The translations under genes and the position numbers were made by a program. DNA of 64,000 bases, taken from Pseudomonas vranovensis DSM 16006 (lineage in GTDB: Bacteria > Pseudomonadota > Gammaproteobacteria > Pseudomonadales > Pseudomonadaceae). Positions within the stretch are counted from its first letter, which is position 1, and each line of letters starts with the position of its first letter. This document shows, one piece after another, positions 57,301 to 64,000 of this stretch. Below the pieces are notes generated by a model. The model worked only from the letters and a program-made list of their open reading frames with translations, did not search any database and had not been told where the DNA came from. The DNA lies in contig NZ_AUED01000023.1 of assembly GCF_000425805.1 (NCBI RefSeq), forward strand, positions 1 through 64,000, in the 5' to 3' direction.

Positions 57301-58548
57301 ATGTCACCGTTCCAGTCTTTGTCGCTGCCCAATGGCGCCGTTATCCCCAACCGCATTGCCAAGGCGGCGATGGAAGAGAACCTCGCCAACCCCGACCAAA
57401 CGCCCTCTGACGAATTGTTCCGCCTGTATCAGGCGTGGGCCGACGGCGGGGCGGGGTTGCTGCTGACCGGCAATGTGATGGTCGATGCCCGCGCCATGAC
57501 CGGGCCCGGTGGGGTGGTGCTGGAGCAGGGGCAGTCGTTGCAGCGTTTTGAAGAATGGGCGCGCATCGGGCGCTCCCAGGGTGCGCAGTTCTGGATGCAG
57601 ATCAACCACCCTGGCCGGCAGATGCAGGCCAATCTGGGCCAGCCCACCGTGGCACCGTCGGCGGTGGCGCTGGACATGGGCGGGCTGTCGAAGATGTTCC
57701 CGGTCCCCCAGCCATTGGACGAGGCGCAGATCGCCGAGCTTATCCAGCGCTTCGCCCGCACGGCGGCGTTGGCCGAGCAGGCAGGGTTCAGCGGGGTGCA
57801 GGTGCATGCCGCCCACGGTTATTTATTGAGCCAGTTTCTTTCGCCGCTGAGCAACCAGCGCACGGATCGCTGGGGCGGTGCGCTGGAGAACCGCGCGCGG
57901 TTGTTGCTGGGGGTGGTCAAGGCGGTGCGCGCACACGTGTCGCCAGGTTTTTGCGTGGCGGTGAAGCTGAACTCGGCTGACTTCCAGCGCGGCGGTTTCG
58001 AGCCCAGTGACGCCCGTCAGGTGGTGCTCTGGCTCAATGAACTGGAGGTCGATCTGGTGGAGCTGTCGGGTGGCAGTTACGAGGCACCCGCGATGCAGGG
58101 CAGTGCCCGTGATGGTCGCACCTTGGCGCGCGAGGCGTACTTTCTCGAGTTTGCCGAGGAGATTGCCGCTAGTGCACACATGCCGGTGATGGTCACCGGG
58201 GGCATTCGCCGCTTGCCGGTGGTGGAGCAGGTGCTGGCGGGTGGCGTGGCCATGGCCGGGATCGCTACGGCGCTGGCGGTCGATCCGGCGCTGCCGCGGC
58301 GCTGGCAGGCCGGGCAGGTACAGGCCAGCGCAGCGCTGGCGCCGATCGAGTGGAAGCGCAAGGCCTTTGCGGCGATGGCGTACATGGCGGTGGTCAAGGC
58401 GCATATGCGCAGGCTCGCAGAGGGCAAGCGACCGCCTGCCAGCGTTTCGCCGTTGTGGGCCTTGGTGCAGGAGCAGTGCGGGACGCTGCTTCGCGCCCGG
58501 CGCTATCGTCGGTTGATGAGTCGCCGGGCTGCGCTGGCAGGGCAATGA
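57301..58548 (+). CDS. NADH:flavin oxidoreductase (Old Yellow Enzyme family)
   Basis: 415-aa TIM-barrel flavoenzyme: IPNRIAKAAMEENLAN at the start, QINHPGRQ, GFSGVQVHAAHGYLLSQFLSP and NQRTDRWGGALENRAR. It reduces activated alkenes or related electrophiles using NAD(P)H. Start at 57301; a GTG 6 nt earlier is also possible. It is probably induced by the divergent MerR protein. Confidence 0.9.
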   Translation: MSPFQSLSLPNGAVIPNRIAKAAMEENLANPDQTPSDELFRLYQAWADGGAGLLLTGNVMVDARAMTGPGGVVLEQGQSLQRFEEWARIGRSQGAQFWMQINHPGRQMQANLGQPTVAPSAVALDMGGLSKMFPVPQPLDEAQIAELIQRFARTAALAEQAGFSGVQVHAAHGYLLSQFLSPLSNQRTDRWGGALENRARLLLGVVKAVRAHVSPGFCVAVKLNSADFQRGGFEPSDARQVVLWLNELEVDLVELSGGSYEAPAMQGSARDGRTLAREAYFLEFAEEIAASAHMPVMVTGGIRRLPVVEQVLAGGVAMAGIATALAVDPALPRRWQAGQVQASAALAPIEWKRKAFAAMAYMAVVKAHMRRLAEGKRPPASVSPLWALVQEQCGTLLRARRYRRLMSRRAALAGQ

Positions 58549-58599
58549 ACGGGCGGGCATTCCATCCGGTGGGCATGTCTTGATCCACGACCGCTGCGG

Positions 58600-58712
58600 G
58601 GCCAGCGGCTACTCCGACAGTCTGTAGCCGCTGCCGGGGAACGAGGCTGCGATCGACTGCGCAGCGGTCGCCGGGTGGGAGCGGTGGGGCAACGTCTCGA
58701 CTTGCCCCACAA
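58600..58712. repeat. dispersed GTAGCCGCTGCC repeat with REP end
   Basis: TGTAGCCGCTGCCGGGGAACGAGGCTGCGATCG-type sequence (first ~20 bases as in copies near 31430 and 56687), then GGGAGCGGTGGGGCAA. No gene. Confidence 0.7.
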
Positions 58713-59180
58713 TCAGCGAACCCTCAATAACCGATCCACCGACCAGGCCCCGCCACCCCGCGCCACAAGCATCAACAACAACCCCGCCCACGACAGGTGC
58801 GTAGGCCAGGCATCCGGATAAACAAACACCTGGATCACCAGCGTCATGCCGAGCAATGCCGCCGCCGAAAGCCGGGTACACAGCCCGAGTACCAGCAGCA
58901 GCGGGAACAGGTGCTCGGCGTAGGTGGCCAGGTGCGCAGCCAGGTGCGGCGATACCAGCGGCAAGGCGTATTCCGTCTCGAACAGTTCATAGGTGCTCGG
59001 GGTAATGCCGAGCAGCCCTTCAACCTTGGTGCGCCCGGACAGGAAGAACACCGCAGCAATACCCATGCGTGCCACCAGGCACACCAACGACTCGCCAAGC
59101 AAACGCTGCAGGCCATCGGCCACGCGGTTCCAGTGCTCGCGCACGCTGTGCTTGGCAGTGGAGGGATGATAAAGGTCCAT
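58713..59180 (-). CDS. DoxX-family membrane protein
   Basis: 155-aa protein with four hydrophobic helices and the DoxX pattern RMGIAAVFFLSGRTKVEGLLG, YAEHLFPLLLVLGL. It is the last gene of the bufferin operon, where DoxX proteins are frequent. Start at 59180 (MDLYHPSTAK). Confidence 0.88.
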   Translation of the reverse strand: MDLYHPSTAKHSVREHWNRVADGLQRLLGESLVCLVARMGIAAVFFLSGRTKVEGLLGITPSTYELFETEYALPLVSPHLAAHLATYAEHLFPLLLVLGLCTRLSAAALLGMTLVIQVFVYPDAWPTHLSWAGLLLMLVARGGGAWSVDRLLRVR

Positions 59181-59191
59181 GGTGGGCTCCT

Positions 59192-59950
59192 TCAGGCGGG
59201 CAGGATGAGGGGGGCGAATACCTGGGCGGCCAGCAGGCGGCCGAGCAGGGTGTTGAAGTCCAGCTCGGCTTGCACATGCAGGGCATGATCCGAGGCGTGT
59301 TCCAGGTCCTGGCCCGCGGCGCAGGCATCGAGGAAGGCGCACTCGCCAATCTGCAGCGGTTGCCAGGCGACGCCGTCGGCATTCCCCACCAGCAAGGCGC
59401 CTTCACCGTGCCACGGCAATGGCTCGGGCAGCGCTTGTGCCTGGCGGTTGCAGTGCCACAGGCTGTAGATGGGTTGGCCGGCGAACCAGCGCCAGCGCAC
59501 GTTTTCCCGGGGGCGCAGGCTGCAGCGGGCCAGGTCGGAGGCGGTCATGCCGGTCAGTTCATCCAGCCTCAGGCCCGGCTCGAGAGGCGCCGCGAAGGTT
59601 TCCAGCCACAACCGATCCAGGCGCGCCACGTCGGGCAGGTAGGTCAGTTGCCGGACGGGTTCGAAGGCTTCGAGAAAGTCGGCAAAATCGCCGCCGTAGA
59701 ACATCATGCGCGCGTCGGTGGGCGGCGCATGGCAGGCGTAGATGGCGGCTACGGCGGCGAGCCAGTCGTGGCCGACCAGGCGTTCGACCGCAGGGAAGTT
59801 GTCGCAGATGGCATCCACGCAGCCCTTGAGCACTGTGTTGCGGTACACCTCGAAGCCGGGCTGTGCCACAAGCGATGCCAATTGCGGTGCCGGGCGCTGG
59901 TAGAGGGCGTCGGTGAAGGCGTCCTGGAACTGGGCAAGGGACATTTTCAT
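59192..59950 (-). CDS. BufC/HvfC-type partner protein (DUF2063)
   Basis: 252-aa protein with the DUF2063 N-terminal domain (LAQFQDAFTDALYQRPAP, VYRNTVLKGCVDAICDNFPAVERLVG). It partners the DUF692 enzyme in maturing the bufferin peptide. It overlaps the upstream gene by 4 nt. An ATG at 59944 is an alternative start. Confidence 0.88.
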   Translation of the reverse strand: MKMSLAQFQDAFTDALYQRPAPQLASLVAQPGFEVYRNTVLKGCVDAICDNFPAVERLVGHDWLAAVAAIYACHAPPTDARMMFYGGDFADFLEAFEPVRQLTYLPDVARLDRLWLETFAAPLEPGLRLDELTGMTASDLARCSLRPRENVRWRWFAGQPIYSLWHCNRQAQALPEPLPWHGEGALLVGNADGVAWQPLQIGECAFLDACAAGQDLEHASDHALHVQAELDFNTLLGRLLAAQVFAPLILPA

Positions 59951-60780
59951 GTGCGCACCTTCAGTAGATTGAGAAGGGACTGGGCGATCTCACGCTCACC
60001 CAGCAACGTGTCGAATGCCGGAACGTGGTCATCGCGCTCAATCAGTGTCGGGCGTGGGCCGATGCGCTGGATCAGACGCTGGTACAGGGCCCACACCGGC
60101 TCGGCAACGCTGGCATCGTGGGAGTCGATGAGCAGTTCGCCGCCAACATCGAGGCTGTGTCCGGCCAGATGGATTTGCGCAATCGCCGCGGCCGGAAAGC
60201 GGTCGATAAAGGCGCCTGCGTCGAACCCGAGGTTGTGGGCGCTGACGTGTACGTTGTTGACGTCGAGCAGCAGGGCACAGCCACTGCGCTGGGTGAGTTC
60301 GGTCAGGAAGTCGATTTCGTCCCAGTCGTGGCCCTCCAGGCGCAGGTAATGGCTGGGATTCTCGATGGCGATCTGTCGGCCAATGGCGTCCTGGCTGCGC
60401 TGGATGTTGTCGATGATGCGCGCCAGCGCCTCGTCGTTGCGCGGGAACGGCAGCAGGTCGGGTTGGTAGTGGCTGCGCCAGGTCGACCAGGCCAGATGTT
60501 CGGACACCAGCACCGGCTGCACCCGCTCGATCAGCGTGCGCAAGCGCTGCAGGTGCGCCGGGTCTGGCGGGGCGGCCGCTGCCAGGGACAACGACACCCC
60601 ATGCAGCGACACCGGGTGGCGCGCCGCCACCCGTTCCAGCCAGGCGAGGCGGGCGCCGCCGACCATGTAGTTTTCCGGATGGACTTCAAACCACAGGCCA
60701 TCGGCAGTGCAGGCCAGGGCCTGGGCGTAATGTTCGGCCTTCAGGCTCAGCCCTGCGCCAAGGTCAAGGGAAGTCGTCAT
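59947..60780 (-). CDS. BufB/HvfB-type multinuclear iron oxidase (DUF692)
   Basis: 277-aa TIM-barrel enzyme of the MNIO family: WFEVHPENYM, SEHLAWS, IENPSHYL, LLDVNNVHVSAHN, HLAGHS and DSHD carry the metal ligands. Such enzymes oxidise cysteines in a partner peptide to copper-binding heterocycles. It lies between bufA and bufC. Confidence 0.92.
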   Translation of the reverse strand: MTTSLDLGAGLSLKAEHYAQALACTADGLWFEVHPENYMVGGARLAWLERVAARHPVSLHGVSLSLAAAAPPDPAHLQRLRTLIERVQPVLVSEHLAWSTWRSHYQPDLLPFPRNDEALARIIDNIQRSQDAIGRQIAIENPSHYLRLEGHDWDEIDFLTELTQRSGCALLLDVNNVHVSAHNLGFDAGAFIDRFPAAAIAQIHLAGHSLDVGGELLIDSHDASVAEPVWALYQRLIQRIGPRPTLIERDDHVPAFDTLLGEREIAQSLLNLLKVRT

Positions 60781-60796
60781 GGTCGGCGGCCTTTGG

Positions 60797-61075
60797 TCAG
60801 GACTTGAGCGGGGTCAGCGAACCCATGCCGTTGGGCGTCTTGATCGAGGTGCAGGTGCCGGCCGGCACGTTCTTCCAGGCCATGGCGTCGTAGTCTTTCT
60901 TCGAGCTGCCGGCACAGGTGGTGCCAGCCCCGGCCTTGCAGTCGTTCTTGCCGGCCATGGCGACGCCGTAGCATTTCTCCAGGGTGGCGCCACTGGCTTT
61001 CATGTCGTCGGCCTGGGCAGTCCCGACGATGGAGGCCAGGGTAAGGGCAGCGGTAGCGAGTGCGAAGGTTTTCAT
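60797..61075 (-). CDS. BufA1-type bufferin precursor (DUF2282)
   Basis: 92-aa exported peptide: signal MKTFALATAALTLASIVGTAQA, then EKCYGVAMAGKNDCKAGAGTTCAGSS with Cys35, Cys46, Cys54, and Cys75 near the end. This is the bufferin core that the DUF692 enzyme modifies to bind copper in the periplasm. It is the first gene of bufA-bufB-bufC-doxX and is read from an ECF-type promoter. Confidence 0.92.
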   Translation of the reverse strand: MKTFALATAALTLASIVGTAQADDMKASGATLEKCYGVAMAGKNDCKAGAGTTCAGSSKKDYDAMAWKNVPAGTCTSIKTPNGMGSLTPLKS

Positions 61076-61130
61076 GGTGTCTCTCCAAAAAGTGGGGTGG
61101 CCGCAGCGTCACACTGGCGGCTCGTGAAGT

Positions 61131-61159
61131 AGTTCGTTGGGTTTCAGCGTTCGGTTACA
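61131..61159 (-). promoter_or_regulatory. ECF sigma promoter of the bufferin operon
   Basis: On the minus strand TGTAACC (61159-61153), 16 bp, CGAACT (61136-61131). It matches, base for base in both boxes, the element in front of the divergent sigma gene. Confidence 0.8.
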
Positions 61160-61282
61160 GCGCCGTGGATTTTTTTGAGATTTTTCTTACGGGGCCCTAG
61201 CCTGTTGAGGTAGGGTCGACGGCTTGACTGGCTGAAGGCGCGCTCGCGGCAGGGGCGGGACCCGAGAAAATTTCATCCGGGA

Positions 61283-61311
61283 TGTAACCAAGGCGGGCGA
61301 TGCAACGAACT
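61283..61311 (+). promoter_or_regulatory. ECF sigma autoregulatory promoter
   Basis: TGTAACC (61283-61289), 16 bp, CGAACT (61306-61311). An ATG at 61300 lies between the two boxes and so cannot be the start of a gene read from this promoter. Confidence 0.8.
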
Positions 61312-61323
61312 ACCTCTCAGGAC

Positions 61324-61887
61324 ATGTTGAGCACGCGTGAAGCGCTGTTGCAGGCGCTGTTGCTGCGCGGCATGGACGGTGATGCGGCGGCCTACCGTGA
61401 ATTTCTCACGGCCCTTGGGACGCACCTGCGCAGCTACCTGCTCCGACGCCTGGCGCAGCGTCCCAGCGAGGTCGAGGACCTGTTGCAGGAGGTGTTGCTG
61501 GCGGTACACAACGCCCGTCACACCTACCGCGCCGACCAACCGCTGACCGCCTGGGTGCAGGCCATTGCGCGCTACAAGCTGGCCGATCATTTTCGCGCCT
61601 ACGCCCGTCGCGAGGCGTTGCAGCAACCGCTGGAAGACGACGATGAACTGTTCGCCGCTGAAGACCACGAGCCGGGCCAGGCCGGGCGCGATCTCGCCCG
61701 TTTGTTGCAGCTGCTGCCCGAGCGGCAGCGCCTGCCGATTGTTCACGTGAAACTTGAGGGCATGTCGGTGGAAGAGACCGCGCAACTGACCGGGCTGTCG
61801 GCGTCGGCAGTAAAGGTGGGCATCCACCGTGGGCTCAAGGCCCTGGCGAGCATTATTCGAGGAAAGCGAAGCGATGAAGACCGATGA
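61324..61887 (+). CDS. ECF sigma factor (SigF-like)
   Basis: 187-aa sigma-70 family ECF factor: region 2 (EVEDLLQEVLLAVHNARHTY, TAWVQAIARYKLADHFRAY) and region 4 (LPERQRLPIVHVKLEGMSVE, SASAVKVGIHRGLKAL). Start set at 61324 because a more upstream ATG at 61300 is inside the promoter. It is divergent from the bufferin operon and followed by its anti-sigma. It probably activates both promoters in response to copper or oxidative signals. Confidence 0.9.
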   Translation: MLSTREALLQALLLRGMDGDAAAYREFLTALGTHLRSYLLRRLAQRPSEVEDLLQEVLLAVHNARHTYRADQPLTAWVQAIARYKLADHFRAYARREALQQPLEDDDELFAAEDHEPGQAGRDLARLLQLLPERQRLPIVHVKLEGMSVEETAQLTGLSASAVKVGIHRGLKALASIIRGKRSDEDR

Positions 61888-62515
61888 ACTGATTTCGCTG
61901 CTGGCCAACGCCGAAACGGCGGTGGACCGGCATGCCCTGGCCCGGCGCTTTGCCGCGGCGTTGCTGGGCGGCGGGCTGGCTGGGCTGTTGCTGGTGATGG
62001 TGGTGTACGGCGTGCGCGCGGACCTTGCCGAAGTGGCCGCCACGCCGCTGTTCTGGGCCAAGCTGGCACTGCCGGGCAGCCTGGCGCCGCTGGCGCTGTG
62101 GCTGTCGACACGCTTGGCGCGGCCGGGGGTGGCCGGTGGGGCGGCCTGGGTGGCATTGGGCTTGCCGTTGCTGCTGGTGTGGCTGGGTGGCGCGCTGGCG
62201 CTGGTGGGCGTGCCGGTGGATGCCCGGGTCGACATGGTCCTTGGTCGCACCTGGCGCACCTGTGCGTTGAACATTGGCCTGTTGTCGATACCAACCTTTA
62301 TCGGCGTGTTCTGGGCGGTGCGCGGGCTGGCCCCGACCCGCCTGCGCCAGGCGGGGGCCGCCGCAGGCCTGCTCGCAGGGGCGACAGCAACGGTTGCCTA
62401 CTCGTTGCATTGCCCGGAAATGGAAGTGCCGTTCTGGGGGGTGTGGTACGTGCTGGGAATGCTGGTTCCAACCTTGCTGGGTGCAGCCCTGGGTCCGAAG
62501 CTACTGCGCTGGTGA
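61874..62515 (+). CDS. NrsF-family anti-sigma factor (DUF1109)
   Basis: 213-aa membrane protein with six hydrophobic helices and the DUF1109 start MKTDELISLLANAETAVDRHA. A cysteine pair in TCALNIGLL and LHCPEME may sense metal or redox. NrsF holds SigF-type ECF factors at the inner membrane. It overlaps the sigma gene by 14 nt. Confidence 0.88.
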   Translation: MKTDELISLLANAETAVDRHALARRFAAALLGGGLAGLLLVMVVYGVRADLAEVAATPLFWAKLALPGSLAPLALWLSTRLARPGVAGGAAWVALGLPLLLVWLGGALALVGVPVDARVDMVLGRTWRTCALNIGLLSIPTFIGVFWAVRGLAPTRLRQAGAAAGLLAGATATVAYSLHCPEMEVPFWGVWYVLGMLVPTLLGAALGPKLLRW

Positions 62516-62690
62516 TACAGCCTCAAGCCCCGGCAACTGCGCCAGCAGCCCCGCCGCAATGTTGATGGCCATGAACTGCCCGACCTGCGCCGGGGTAAAG
62601 CCCAGCTGCGTGGCGAAGATCGGCGTGAGTCCATACAGACAGCCGTTCAACAACCCGCAGGCGTCATGGCTGAATACCCCGCAACAAGAT
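62501..62690 (-). pseudogene. remnant of an MFS transporter
   Basis: On the minus strand an open stretch without start reads GCLYGLTPIFATQLGFTPAQ, VGQFMAINIAAGLLAQLPG and ends at TAG (62501-62503). This is the two-helix region of a major facilitator protein; the rest of the gene is missing on both sides. Confidence 0.65.
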
Positions 62691-62906
62691 GCCTTATCGC
62701 GCGGCCCCCTGTCTCGGAAACTTCCTAAATACGTCCCTGTCTAGCACTGTTACGATCGTGAACACCCTGATCAACACCCGGTGCCACTGTTCTAACGTAT
62801 TGGCTGACGCGTTTATAGGTCGGCAGGCCGTTCGAGTAGGGCGTTGGCGGACTCAGGAGATTGCAGTTGCAGTTGCAGTTAACACTATTCAATGGGGCGT
62901 TCAGCG
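62691..62906. other. spacer before the last gene
   Basis: No gene seen. A TTGCAGTTGCAGTTGCAGTT triplet repeat lies at 62862-62881 just before the last gene. Confidence 0.5.
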
Positions 62907-63962
62907 ATGCATACAGTAGAAGACTTCATGGAGGCGACCAGTTTTGTCGAGCGACGGGGCAACCGCGAGCTGACACAAATTGACCAGTTACTCCTGAACT
63001 ACCATCGAACATCCTACCGTTCGGTAAGAAAAGAAATTCAGAGCTTGATGGACATCGTCAACGCGTGCTTGGGGTTTTTATATAAAAAACCTCAAAACCA
63101 TAAGGTGTCCGCGGTTATAGAGTTACATTATGAGGCGATCATCCGGGTAGAGCACCTTGTCAACCAACGCGTAACCTGGGACAGCCCGTATGCTACAAAG
63201 AGAGGTTGGGGGCGCGTCAAGGAGGCCATTCCCATCCTCTTCAAGGGCGCAAATAGTCAGACACGTACCCTGCGTCCCGACTATTGGCAGGAGGCGCTGA
63301 TCAAGGATCATTTTGCCTTACGACGTGACCCGAGTGACCCCTTCGAGTGTTGGAAGAAGACCGATGCCGTCCAAGAGAATCATAACGACTGGGATTATAT
63401 TGAATGGGTGCGTAACCACTACCTCCCCAAACTTATATCAGATGGCAAGACCCAGGAACTGTTCTTGCGCTTTTTCAATAATGTGAAATACCTCGATCGG
63501 CATAAAAGAGGCGAAAAGCAACTGCATATAAAAAACGGTGTCTTCTACAATTCGCTCGGCGAACTGTTTCATACCGGTACTATGCAAACAAATGCCGAGG
63601 GCCCTGGCTGGGGAATTTACGTTCGCGACCCCGCCAATAACATCTACGCTCATTCGCACAAAGTGCATGCCTTCCACCACTCTTCTTTTCTTTTTGGTGC
63701 GCCTGTCAACAGTGCCGGCGAAATCGCCATCCGCCTTGGACAACTCATCGGGGTCACTAACAAAAGCGGTCACTATCAGCCCGAGTTCTCTCATTTCTTA
63801 GGGATGCTGGACTACCTTCACTCGCAAGGCGTGGTGCTTAGTGGTGTCGCAGCCTGCGCCTCCCCCAGCCGCCATGATCAAGAATTTTATGACGCTGACG
63901 AGGTACGTCGCACAAGAGGGATTCTTGGTACCCGAAAACTGAAAAAGGTGAGAGCTCTCTAA
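62907..63962 (+). CDS. hypothetical protein with HKVxxFHHSSF motif
   Basis: 351-aa soluble protein. The N-terminal half is basic and helical (LTQIDQLLLNYHRTSYRSVRKE). The C-terminal third has GPGWGIYVRDPANNIYAHSH, HKVHAFHHSSFLFGAPVNSA, GEIAIRLGQLIGVTNKSGHY, a motif I recall from several bacterial effector-like and uncharacterised proteins. Base composition is more AT-rich than its neighbours, and it sits beside a truncated gene and a triplet repeat, suggesting acquisition. Start at 62907; the ATG at 62892 is possible. Confidence 0.72.
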   Translation: MHTVEDFMEATSFVERRGNRELTQIDQLLLNYHRTSYRSVRKEIQSLMDIVNACLGFLYKKPQNHKVSAVIELHYEAIIRVEHLVNQRVTWDSPYATKRGWGRVKEAIPILFKGANSQTRTLRPDYWQEALIKDHFALRRDPSDPFECWKKTDAVQENHNDWDYIEWVRNHYLPKLISDGKTQELFLRFFNNVKYLDRHKRGEKQLHIKNGVFYNSLGELFHTGTMQTNAEGPGWGIYVRDPANNIYAHSHKVHAFHHSSFLFGAPVNSAGEIAIRLGQLIGVTNKSGHYQPEFSHFLGMLDYLHSQGVVLSGVAACASPSRHDQEFYDADEVRRTRGILGTRKLKKVRAL

Positions 63963-64000
63963 CAGTATGGCCCTGCGCTTTCCATGCTGATGCTGTCAGC

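Noticed and set aside
61300..61323. ATG at 61300 as start of the ECF sigma gene
   Set aside because: It lies between the -35 and -10 boxes of the gene's own predicted promoter.

Overview
The window is a chromosomal segment of a Pseudomonas, most likely of the P. putida group. It opens with the end of an rRNA operon. The gene order rpsT - murJ - ribF - ileS - lspA - fkpB - ispH - pilin cluster - thiO - amide/ureido operon - GntR - bamD - rluD - pgeF - clpB - tRNAs - ndh - yacG - coaE - pilD - pilC - pilA matches what I remember of that group (recall, not a search).

Layout. 1-310: 23S 3' end and 5S rRNA. 459-4021: two PqiA-type membrane proteins and a six-MCE-domain PqiB/LetB-like protein for inter-membrane lipid transport. 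4176-12083: ribosomal protein S20, lipid II flippase, and the ribF-ileS-lspA-fkpB-ispH operon. 12072-14495: type IV pilus minor pilins. 14533-23910: glycine oxidase, then a minus-strand catabolic operon (GntR regulator, branched-chain-type ABC transporter, M20 carbamoylase-like hydrolase, amidase). 24081-30003: small zinc-ribbon membrane protein, bamD, rluD-pgeF, and heat-shock clpB. 30173-30760: four tRNAs. 30823-38261: RibD-like reductase, ndh, small conserved genes, yacG-coaE-pilD-pilC and divergent pilA.

38377-54613 is a 16.2-kb integrated element at the 3' end of tRNA-Thr(CGT). It has near-identical att sites, matching arm-type sites at both ends, a tyrosine integrase, AlpA-like regulators and a TOPRIM/DUF927 primase-helicase. 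Upstream of the replication genes lies a 77-nt folded RNA whose loop is complementary to two flanking leader sites, the arrangement of phage P4 CI immunity (seqA-seqB-seqC). Two ~125-bp inverted copies of GGTGTTC-type iterons near the ends recall P4 ori and crr. No capsid, terminase or conjugation genes are visible. The right half is AT-richer cargo: a coiled-coil protein, an Rx4H (HEPN-like) protein, a YfbU-family protein with a membrane partner, another helical protein, and a retron of the Ec48 type (reverse transcriptase plus two-TM effector) with a structured leader RNA and its own promoter.

54614-64000: DUF3077 and DUF6124-like small proteins with repeated stem-loop DNA, an SLT lipoprotein, a divergent MerR/flavin oxidoreductase pair with a clear operator, a bufferin (copper-binding peptide) operon, and a divergent ECF sigma/NrsF anti-sigma pair. 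The last two share an identical ECF promoter motif. A remnant of an MFS transporter and an unrecognised AT-richer gene close the window.
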